Below are positions 1 through 4,882 of a stretch of 5,772 nucleotides of DNA, one piece after another. Position 1 is the first letter of the stretch; the number at the start of each line of letters is the position of its first letter. Below the pieces are notes generated by a model. That model was not told the DNA's origin, ran no database searches, and saw nothing but the letters and a program-made list of their open reading frames with translations. A program made the translations under genes and the position numbers. Origin of the DNA: an uncultured beta proteobacterium (GTDB lineage Bacteria; Pseudomonadota; Gammaproteobacteria; Burkholderiales; Burkholderiaceae_C); contig CAIYQF010000505.1 of NCBI GenBank assembly GCA_903928325.1, forward strand, positions 1 to 5,772, read 5' to 3'.

Positions 1-380
1 GGCACGTAGCCAGCCCAGTCAGGCGGCAGCTTTTTGCGAATCTCGACCAGCGTGGCCGCCAAATGGTGGAGCAAGGCCTGGTACTGCCCCACCGCGCCAA
101 ACGCCATGCCCCGGGCGTTGGCCAAGACAATGACCAAGGTTAGCAAAGGCAAGGCAATCACCAGCGCAGCCGCCCAGGTGGGGGCCAAACGCAAGCGCCC
201 CTGGCGGTCCTGCCCGGCCAAGGCCCGCGCCAAGAGGTAGCCCAGGCACACACCCAGCAAGCCGGGCAGCAAGCCGTAGACGAGAACGCCCAGGCACAGC
301 AGCGCGGCGAGCAGGTAGCTCACCGACTGGGTGAGTGGCAGCGTGGTACTTGTTGGGCGGGCAGGTGTTTTGGAGGTCAT
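1..380 (-). CDS. AI-2E family transporter / PerM-like membrane protein, N-terminal part (cut by window edge)
   Basis: Only the first 126 codons are present; the gene continues past the left edge. The protein has a short polar N-terminus (about 18 residues), then two hydrophobic segments (about residues 19-48 and 69-88) separated by a short basic, Arg-rich stretch. A predicted soluble segment follows, ending in EIRKKLPPDWAGYV. This layout, with a 'LPPxWxxY' element after the second membrane segment, is what I know from the N-terminus of AI-2E/PerM/YdiK family proteins. Members export small molecules or ions, and many have no proven substrate, so quorum-signal export should not be assumed. The start is the ATG at 380: an in-frame TAG lies six codons upstream (396-398) and no other start intervenes. 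No clear Shine-Dalgarno sequence precedes it. It lies 96 bases downstream of the PAP2 gene in the same direction and could share its transcript. The family call rests on this N-terminal piece alone. Confidence 0.7.
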   Translation of the reverse strand, partial: MTSKTPARPTSTTLPLTQSVSYLLAALLCLGVLVYGLLPGLLGVCLGYLLARALAGQDRQGRLRLAPTWAAALVIALPLLTLVIVLANARGMAFGAVGQYQALLHHLAATLVEIRKKLPPDWAGYV

Positions 381-476
381 GGTGTTAAAAGTGGACTACG
401 CAGCAATTGCTTGGCGGGACAGAAATGAATCGGAAATGCAGGCTTTCGAAGGGGTAGAAGTGCAACTTTTGCCAGA
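381..476. other. Intergenic gap between PAP2 gene and AI-2E-like gene
   Basis: This 96-base gap is visibly less GC-rich than the coding DNA on either side. It holds one perfect 10-base palindrome, AGCAATTGCT (402-411), about 22 bases ahead of the AI-2E-like start. I see no convincing -35/-10 pair on the minus strand, no strong hairpin with a T run that would end the PAP2 transcript, and no purine-rich ribosome binding site. The gap may carry a promoter too weak to recognise by eye, or the two genes may be co-transcribed. Confidence 0.45.
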
Positions 477-1259
477 TCAGGCGCGCGCACGCAAGACTTG
501 CAAATAGCGCAGCAATACGGCTACCACCAGCGCCGCAAACACGCGCTGCAGCACGGTGTTTTCGGCAAAGTCCAGCGGCTCGTCGAGCAGCACATAGACG
601 GTGCCCATCAGCAAGACCGCTAAGCTGCGCAAGCGCCAGCCTTGTGGCACCAGGAACGCCGGCCCCAGGCGGCGCCACAGCACATGGCCCAGACCGCCGG
701 CCAGCACGCCCAAGCACGCGCCCACCGCCACATCACCCGGCCAGTGCGCGCCCACCGCAATGCGCGACAGGCCCACCGCCGCCGCCAGCAGCCACAGCCA
801 TACAAAGCGGCCCCGGCGCTGCGCGTCCAGCGCAAAGTACAGGCTGCTGGCCACCGCAAACGCGGTGAGCGTGTGGCCTGAGGGCATGGAAGCCACCTCC
901 AGCTTTTCACCCACCAGACGAAACAAGGTGTTGTCAATGACCGCCGCCGGGCGCGGGCTATCGAGCAAACCCTTGCCCAGGCGGGCAAACAGCACCGCAA
1001 AGGGCACGGCGCACAGCCAGGCCCAGAGCAAGCGTGGCGCCAGCACCAGCAGGGGCGATGTCACGGCCAGCACGCCCCAGGCATTGCCCAGCAGCGACAG
1101 CCCGGTCCACACTGGCGCGGGCAGCAGCAGACAGGCCTGGTTGATGGCCAAAAACAGCCCCGGTTCCCCCCAGTGCAGCCACAGCGGCGCACACAGGAGC
1201 AGCAGCGCAACGGGCGCAAGCCAACGGCGCCAATGTGGGGAGAAGGTGTTCAAGGCCAT
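477..1259 (-). CDS. PAP2-family membrane lipid phosphatase
   Basis: A 260-residue, multi-pass membrane protein with all three signature motifs of the type 2 phosphatidic acid phosphatase family. Motif 1 is K96-x6-R103-P104 (KGLLDSPRP), motif 2 is P126-S-G-H129, and motif 3 is S165-R-x5-H172-x3-D176 (SRIAVGAHWPGD). In the family H172 is the phosphoryl-accepting nucleophile, H129 the acid/base, and the Lys/Arg residues hold the phosphate. Relatives dephosphorylate undecaprenyl diphosphate, phosphatidylglycerol phosphate or lipid A on the outer face of the inner membrane; the substrate here cannot be read from sequence. Beyond motif 3 there is the usual membrane helix (about 177-195) plus two further hydrophobic stretches (about 210-226 and 238-254). 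The ATG follows the upstream glycosyltransferase's TAA stop with no base between (TAAATG). A weak GGA five bases before the ATG lies inside the upstream gene's last codons, so translation is probably coupled. The active site is intact. Confidence 0.92.
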   Translation of the reverse strand: MALNTFSPHWRRWLAPVALLLLCAPLWLHWGEPGLFLAINQACLLLPAPVWTGLSLLGNAWGVLAVTSPLLVLAPRLLWAWLCAVPFAVLFARLGKGLLDSPRPAAVIDNTLFRLVGEKLEVASMPSGHTLTAFAVASSLYFALDAQRRGRFVWLWLLAAAVGLSRIAVGAHWPGDVAVGACLGVLAGGLGHVLWRRLGPAFLVPQGWRLRSLAVLLMGTVYVLLDEPLDFAENTVLQRVFAALVVAVLLRYLQVLRARA

Positions 1260-2747
1260 TTATTCCAGCCGCAGGCGCGGTTGCGGACTGCCCGACCAGC
1301 CATGGCAGGCGTAAAAGCGAAAACTTGCCAGCGGCGCGCCCCAGTGCGTGGCGTCTTGGGTGGCCAGCAGAGCGCAGTCACGAAACCCGTGTGCGCCCAG
1401 CGGCACGGTGTAAGCCATGGCCGACCAGTCCACCAGCAGCGTGTCGCCACCCACGGCCAGGTCGCCAGCCCAGAGGTCAAACTGGTCAAACCGGTCTTCC
1501 AGCACGTGCACTGGCAGGGGCCGCGCGTACCAGCCCAGGCGGCTGGCCAGGGTCCAGTTTTGCACGGCCACGCTCGTCAGGCCTTGTTCGGCGGCCAGCG
1601 CACGGGCGCGCGCCCCGGCGGCCTGCCAACCATACAAATCGGCAAAAGGGTTGGCGCCCACGGGCGTGTCCGCCAGGCTGCGCGGCAGCAGCGGCGTGCC
1701 ACCACTGAGCATCAGGCCCGCCAAGCCCGCGCAAGCCAGGGCTTGCAGCGCTACCAAACCCGCAATGGCGGCGCGCCGCAGCCGCGCACCCGCCCGCCAT
1801 TGCGCGGCTAGCGCGACCCCAGCAAACGGCGCCAGCGCCACCCAGGCCGGCGCCGTCCAATGGGGCAGGCTGCTGCCCCCGCCTGACAGATAGGCCAGCA
1901 CCGCAAACGGCAGCACAAAAAACCAGCGCATCACACCCAAGCGGGTGCGCGCCCACGCGCCGCACCACAGCAGCGGCCCATAGGCCAGCAACTGCACCAG
2001 CACAAAGCGCAGCACCTCTAGAGAGCGCCAGGCGCTGCCCGCGCCGTGCTGCGCCTGGTAGGCAAAAGACACCCAGCCGTTGCGCGCATTCCAAACCGCA
2101 ACCGGCGACACCAGCAGCAAGGCCAGCACCAGCGCGCCCCACAAGGCGGGCAGGCGCAACAGGCGCAGGCCGTGCGCGCTGAACAAGCACAGGGCGCAGG
2201 CCAGGGCCAAAAAGATGGCCGTGTATTTGCTCAAACCCGCCAACCCCAGTAGCAAGCCCAGTCCCAGCCAAGCTAACGGTCGCTGCGGCGCTCCAGGCTG
2301 CATCAAGGTGTGGGTTTGCAGCATCACTGCCACCGTGAAAAACATGAGGAGCGTGTCAGGCAGCAAACCAATGGCCAGCACATGCAGCATCGGCGCCAGC
2401 GCCAACACGGCCACCGCCCACAGGCCAGCGCGTTCGGCTGCATCACCGGTCACAAGCCTCTGCGCCAGGCGGTACACCCCCAGCACCGTGCCCAGCCACA
2501 GCGCGCCCGGCACCAGGCGCAACAGCACGGTCGGCGCGTCCAGCGCCACCAGCGGCCACTGCAGCCAGCCCACCAAGGGTGGGTGGTCAAAATAGCTCAA
2601 GGCCGGGTGTGCGGCGTACAGCAGGTAGTGCGCCTCGTCCACCGACAAGCCCAGGGCCACCGCCAGCGCGATGTGCAGCACCAGCGCAGCGGCAATCAGC
2701 CAGCGCGTAGCGCGCTCGGGCGGCAAAAAGCGGGGGGGATTTGTCAA
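1260..2747 (-). CDS. GT39-family (ArnT-like) polyprenyl-phosphate-sugar glycosyltransferase
   Basis: A 495-residue GT-C-fold membrane enzyme. Membrane segment 1 (about 16-33) is followed by the first outer loop carrying D37-E38 (SVDEAHY), the acidic pair typical of the family, and then the hallmark SYFDHPPLVGW (51-61). A second acidic site, LLPDTLL (D131), and LSKYTA (K174) also fit. Many more hydrophobic segments run to about residue 350. The last 140 or so residues are largely polar, with DLYGW near 370, matching the soluble C-terminal domain of GT39/ArnT proteins. The family moves a sugar from a polyprenyl-phosphate carrier to lipid A, another glycan or protein in the periplasm; donor and acceptor here are unknown. 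The only start before membrane segment 1 that keeps it whole is TTG at 2747 (or a second TTG at codon 8). In-frame TGA lies five codons upstream, and a GGA sits seven bases before the TTG. A run of seven C (coding strand) falls in codons 3-5. The gene is directly coupled to the PAP2 gene downstream. Confidence 0.88.
   Translation of the reverse strand: MTNPPRFLPPERATRWLIAAALVLHIALAVALGLSVDEAHYLLYAAHPALSYFDHPPLVGWLQWPLVALDAPTVLLRLVPGALWLGTVLGVYRLAQRLVTGDAAERAGLWAVAVLALAPMLHVLAIGLLPDTLLMFFTVAVMLQTHTLMQPGAPQRPLAWLGLGLLLGLAGLSKYTAIFLALACALCLFSAHGLRLLRLPALWGALVLALLLVSPVAVWNARNGWVSFAYQAQHGAGSAWRSLEVLRFVLVQLLAYGPLLWCGAWARTRLGVMRWFFVLPFAVLAYLSGGGSSLPHWTAPAWVALAPFAGVALAAQWRAGARLRRAAIAGLVALQALACAGLAGLMLSGGTPLLPRSLADTPVGANPFADLYGWQAAGARARALAAEQGLTSVAVQNWTLASRLGWYARPLPVHVLEDRFDQFDLWAGDLAVGGDTLLVDWSAMAYTVPLGAHGFRDCALLATQDATHWGAPLASFRFYACHGWSGSPQPRLRLE
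2732..2738. repeat. Seven-base G homopolymer at the 5' end of the glycosyltransferase gene
   Basis: Seven consecutive G on the plus strand (C on the coding strand) lie 9-15 bases inside the proposed TTG start. Removal of one base would put a GTG at 2751 in frame with the glycosyltransferase, giving a start with a different N-terminal peptide. The tract is short for a phase-variable locus but is a likely place for sequencing or assembly length errors. Confidence 0.6.
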
Positions 2748-2774
2748 GCACCAGTCCGGTCAAAAAGAATCCGC

Positions 2775-2808
2775 GCAGTCTAAACTGCCAGCCCGCAGCC
2801 CCGGCTGC
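2775..2808. promoter_or_regulatory. Two 14-base inverted repeats in the divergent intergenic region (candidate operators)
   Basis: The first dyad is GCAGT-CTAA-ACTGC (2775-2788) and the second is GCAGCC-CC-GGCTGC (2795-2808). Both arms are perfect in each, both are 14 bases long, both begin GCAG and end CTGC, and they match at 9 of 14 positions. Their centres are 20 bases apart, about two helical turns, as expected for two dimers on the same DNA face. They lie between the minus-strand glycosyltransferase and the plus-strand tautomerase, so a bound regulator could affect both. No regulator gene is in the window, and self-complementary GC-rich words are common in such DNA, so operator function is inference. 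Confidence 0.4.
2781..2786 (+). promoter_or_regulatory. Candidate -10 element for the tautomerase gene
   Basis: TAAACT at 2781-2786 matches four of six positions of the TATAAT consensus. It lies inside the first dyad and about 50 bases before the tautomerase ATG. The best -35 candidate at 18-base spacing (CGGTCA, 2757-2762) matches TTGACA at only three positions, so the promoter would be weak or activator-dependent. Overlap with the dyad would suit repression. Confidence 0.25.
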
Positions 2809-2823
2809 CCCATCAACCCACCC

Positions 2824-2830
2824 AAAGGAA
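2824..2830 (+). promoter_or_regulatory. Ribosome binding site of the tautomerase gene
   Basis: AAAGGAA ends four bases before the ATG at 2835, with GGA five bases away. It is the clearest Shine-Dalgarno sequence in the window and fixes the tautomerase start. Confidence 0.75.
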
Positions 2831-2834
2831 CACC

Positions 2835-3026
2835 ATGCCCACCTACCACGTAGAAATGATCGAAGGCCGCACCCTGGAGCAAAAGAAGAAACTGGTGCAA
2901 GAAATCACCCGCATCACTGTCGAAGTGCTGGGCGGCTCCCCCGACTCGGTGGACGTGCTAATCACCGACGTGAAAGCCGAAAACTGGGCCACCGGCGGCA
3001 AACTGTGGAGCGAGCCGCGCAACTGA
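2835..3026 (+). CDS. 4-oxalocrotonate tautomerase family protein
   Basis: A 63-codon gene encoding a small tautomerase-superfamily subunit; such proteins form hexamers or dimers in the cytoplasm and shuttle a proton between keto and enol forms through an N-terminal proline. After Met removal the chain begins PTYHVEMIEGR. Pro1 is the catalytic base and Arg11 (in EGR) is retained, both at their positions in 4-OT of the mt-2 pathway. The chain aligns without gaps to 4-OT as I remember it, including EQK near residue 15 and GG at 53-54. At position 39, where 4-OT has a second catalytic Arg, this protein has Asp (SVDVLITD), and Phe50 is Trp. A canonical 4-oxalocrotonate role is therefore doubtful, and no meta-cleavage genes are nearby. 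The length is normal. It is followed after 65 bases by the amidotransferase on the same strand; a hairpin lies between them. Confidence 0.9.
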   Translation: MPTYHVEMIEGRTLEQKKKLVQEITRITVEVLGGSPDSVDVLITDVKAENWATGGKLWSEPRN

Positions 3027-3034
3027 CCGAGGCG

Positions 3035-3060
3035 CGCAAACCGGCACCCGGTGTGCGTTT
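3035..3060 (+). terminator. Hairpin with short T run between tautomerase and amidotransferase genes
   Basis: CGCA-A-ACCGG-CAC-CCGGT-G-TGCG (3035-3057) folds into a nine-base-pair stem with one internal A/G mismatch and a three-base loop, followed by TTT (3058-3060). It starts nine bases after the tautomerase stop. Position and shape fit a factor-independent terminator, but three T is a short tail, so read-through or a simple mRNA 3' end stabiliser is possible. Confidence 0.45.
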
Positions 3061-3079
3061 CCGGATTGACGCAAACGCG

Positions 3080-3085
3080 TAAACT
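3080..3085 (+). promoter_or_regulatory. Candidate -10 element giving a leaderless amidotransferase mRNA
   Basis: TAAACT at 3080-3085 ends six bases before the ATG at 3092, so transcription starting about seven bases downstream would begin on the ATG itself. No Shine-Dalgarno sequence precedes the gene, which agrees with this. No good -35 is visible at 16-18 bases; the TTGACG at 3066-3071 is too close (8-base spacer). The same hexamer also precedes the tautomerase gene. Confidence 0.3.
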
Positions 3086-3091
3086 GTTTCC

Positions 3092-3898
3092 ATGTGCCAA
3101 TTGCTAGGAATGAACAGCCGCCTGCCCGCCAGCCTGACGCTGAGTTTTACCGGGTTCGCCCAGCGCGGGGGCTGCACCGACCACCATTCCGACGGCTGGG
3201 GTATTGCTTTTTTTGAGAGCGATGGCGACCAGCCCGGCAAGGCGGCGCGGCATTTTGTGGACAAGGAGAGCGCGGCCACCTCGCCCATTGCGCACATGCT
3301 GCGCAGCTACCCCATCAAAAGCCACAACGTGGTGGCCCATGTGCGCAAGGCCACGGTGGGCGCGGTCAACCTGGAAAACTGCCACCCCTTTGTCCGCGAA
3401 CTTTGGGGCCGCTACTGGGTGTTTGCCCACAATGGCGACCTGAAAGACTTTGCGCCCTTGTTGCACGGCAGCTTTCGACCGGTCGGAACGACGGACAGCG
3501 AGCTGGCCTTTTGCTGGATGCTGCAAGAGATGAACAAGTCGCACGCCGGGGTGCCCACCGAGACTGAACTCACCCACACCCTGCGTGAACTGTCGCAGCG
3601 CATTGCAAAACACGGTACCTTTAACTTTTTGCTCAGCAACGGCCAGGCGCTGTGGGCGCACGCCAGCACCAAGCTGCACTACGTGCTGCGCCAGCATCCG
3701 TTTAGCGAAGTGCAGCTCAAGGACGAAGACCTGAGCGTCGACCTGTCGCAGCTAAATTGCCCCGACGACCGCCAGGTGATTGTGGTGACCGAGCCACTCA
3801 CGTCCAACGAGACCTGGGTGGCCATGGCGCCGGGCGAACTGCAGGTGTTTATCGAAGGGCAGCCTTTTACAGGGCAGCTGCCTCCAGCGCGTCCATGA
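3092..3898 (+). CDS. Class II glutamine amidotransferase, YafJ/Dug3-like
   Basis: A 268-residue Ntn-hydrolase of the class II (GATase type 2) family, close in length to E. coli YafJ. The start is set by chemistry: the chain reads MCQLLGMN, and Cys2 becomes the N-terminal nucleophile after Met removal. Further family elements in order are RGGCTDHHSDGWGIAFFE (25-42), HVRKATVG with Arg85 (83-90), NCHPF (96-100), the HNGD turn with Asn114 and Asp116, GTTDSE (132-137), and EPLTSNETWVAMAPGE near residues 234-249. No synthetase or isomerase domain is attached, so it is a stand-alone amidohydrolase. Known stand-alone relatives act on gamma-glutamyl compounds: yeast Dug3 cleaves glutathione together with Dug2, and EgtC works in ergothioneine synthesis. 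Its actual substrate is unknown. The last 32 bases overlap the convergent gshB gene. It has no visible ribosome binding site. Confidence 0.9.
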   Translation: MCQLLGMNSRLPASLTLSFTGFAQRGGCTDHHSDGWGIAFFESDGDQPGKAARHFVDKESAATSPIAHMLRSYPIKSHNVVAHVRKATVGAVNLENCHPFVRELWGRYWVFAHNGDLKDFAPLLHGSFRPVGTTDSELAFCWMLQEMNKSHAGVPTETELTHTLRELSQRIAKHGTFNFLLSNGQALWAHASTKLHYVLRQHPFSEVQLKDEDLSVDLSQLNCPDDRQVIVVTEPLTSNETWVAMAPGELQVFIEGQPFTGQLPPARP

Positions 3899-4811
3899 AC
3901 ATGGCGCTCACGTCAAAGCCCGTCTGGTCGGTGATTTCCTGAAAGCAAGTCGGACTGGTCACGTTGATTTCGGTCAGGTGGGTGCCAATGATGTCCAGGC
4001 CCACCAGCAACAAGCCGCGCGCCGCCAGCACTGGGCCAATGGCCTCGGCCACCGCGCGGTCTGCGGCATTGAGCGGCTGCGCCACGCCCAAGCCGCCGGC
4101 CGCCAGGTTACCCCGCACCTCGCCGCCCTGGGGAATGCGCGCCAGGCAAAACGGCACCGGCTTGCCGCCAATGACCAGCACGCGCTTGTCGCCCTCGCGA
4201 ATGGCGGGCAGAAACTTTTGCACCATCAGGCTTTGCGCGCCGTCTTGGTTCAGCGTCTCGGTGATTGAGCCCAGGTTGAGGCCGTCGTCTTTGACCCGGA
4301 ATATGCCGCTGCCGCCCATGCCGTCCAGCGGCTTCAAGATGATGTCGCGGTGTTCCTCATGGAAAGCACGCACGGCCACCGCATCGCGCGTGACCAGCGT
4401 GGGCCCGATGAACTGGGGGAACTCCATGATGGCCAGCTTTTCCGGGTGGTCGCGCAGCGCGCGCGGCTTGTTGAACACCTGGGCGCCCTCGCGCTCAGCC
4501 TGCTCGAGCAAGTGGGTGGCATAGAAAAACTCGCTGTCAAAGGGCGGGTCTTTGCGCATGACCACGGCGCCAAAGCTGCGCACCTCGCGCACCTCGCCGC
4601 TTTCCAGAAAAAACCAGTCTGCCGGGTCGCCGGTTAGCCGAATCTGGCGCACCAGCGCCTGCACCACGCCGCCGCTGCGCCAAATGAGCTCGCACGGCTC
4701 GCAGGCCGCTACCGTATGTCCGCGCGCCTGGGCCTCGCGCATCATGGCGAACGTGGTGTCTTTGTATATCTGGAAAGACTCCAGCGGGTCGGCAACGAAC
4801 AGAATATGCAT
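3867..4811 (-). CDS. gshB: Glutathione synthetase
   Basis: A 314-residue protein, about the size of E. coli GshB (316). It joins gamma-glutamylcysteine and glycine with ATP to make glutathione in the cytoplasm, the second and last step of the pathway. The N-terminal prokaryotic GSH-synthetase domain begins MHILFVADPLESFQIYKDTT and includes MRKDPPFDSEF (85-95). The ATP-grasp part carries KPLDGMGGSGIF (160-171), DKRVLV (208-213), RGNLAAGG (233-240) and the metal-binding end with Asp273, Glu281 and Asn283 (EINVTSPTC). These match the family motifs and nothing is missing. The reading frame stays open 47 codons upstream, but the ATG at 4811 gives the conserved N-terminus and has GGAG nine bases before it. 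gshA is not in the window. It lies 71 bases downstream of the benE-like gene on the same strand and overlaps the convergent amidotransferase gene by 32 bases at its 3' end, leaving no room for a separate terminator. Confidence 0.96.
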   Translation of the reverse strand: MHILFVADPLESFQIYKDTTFAMMREAQARGHTVAACEPCELIWRSGGVVQALVRQIRLTGDPADWFFLESGEVREVRSFGAVVMRKDPPFDSEFFYATHLLEQAEREGAQVFNKPRALRDHPEKLAIMEFPQFIGPTLVTRDAVAVRAFHEEHRDIILKPLDGMGGSGIFRVKDDGLNLGSITETLNQDGAQSLMVQKFLPAIREGDKRVLVIGGKPVPFCLARIPQGGEVRGNLAAGGLGVAQPLNAADRAVAEAIGPVLAARGLLLVGLDIIGTHLTEINVTSPTCFQEITDQTGFDVSAMFMDALEAAAL

Positions 4812-4842
4812 CAGGGGGTTCTCCACGTGGACAAGCAGCTTG

Positions 4843-4857
4843 GCGCGCGGGGCGCGC
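4843..4857. repeat. Short GC inverted repeat in the benE-gshB gap
   Basis: GCGCGC-GGG-GCGCGC forms a perfect six-base-pair dyad with a three-base spacer, about 32 bases ahead of the gshB ATG. No T run follows on either strand, so it is unlikely to be a terminator. It could form a hairpin in the gshB leader, but alternating GC repeats arise easily in this base composition. No promoter is evident in the 71-base gap. Confidence 0.3.
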
Positions 4858-4882
4858 ACCGCAAAAAGGACTTGGGCGCGCT

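Noticed and set aside
601..1314. Long open frame on the plus strand opposite the PAP2 gene
   Set aside because: It is antisense to a gene with all three PAP2 motifs, its product is rich in Ser, Pro, Arg and Ala without any fold signature, and it reflects the high GC content.
1486..2271. 261-codon open frame on the minus strand in another frame of the glycosyltransferase
   Set aside because: The product is a Gly/Ala/Arg-rich low-complexity chain with no motif, while the overlapping frame encodes a recognisable GT39 enzyme.
2080..2595. Plus-strand open frames opposite the glycosyltransferase
   Set aside because: No ribosome binding site, composition typical of the reverse complement of a membrane-protein gene (Gln/Arg/His or Ser/Pro rich), no known motif.
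2742..2747. TTGACA on the minus strand as a perfect -35 box
   Set aside because: It coincides with the proposed TTG start codon, and no -10-like sequence lies 16-18 bases downstream.
3066..3085. TTGACG plus TAAACT as a sigma-70 promoter for the amidotransferase
   Set aside because: The spacer is only 8 bases; just the -10-like element was kept as a weak candidate.
3104..3697. 197-codon minus-strand frame opposite the amidotransferase
   Set aside because: The sense frame carries the conserved amidotransferase motifs; the antisense product has none.
3873..3882. Perfect palindrome GGCAGCTGCC in the overlap of the amidotransferase and gshB genes, as a bidirectional terminator
   Set aside because: The arms leave no hairpin loop, there is no T run on either side, and both strands are coding here.
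3964..4524. 186-codon plus-strand frame opposite gshB
   Set aside because: Shadow of a clear gshB gene; Arg/Ser/Pro-rich without domain signatures.
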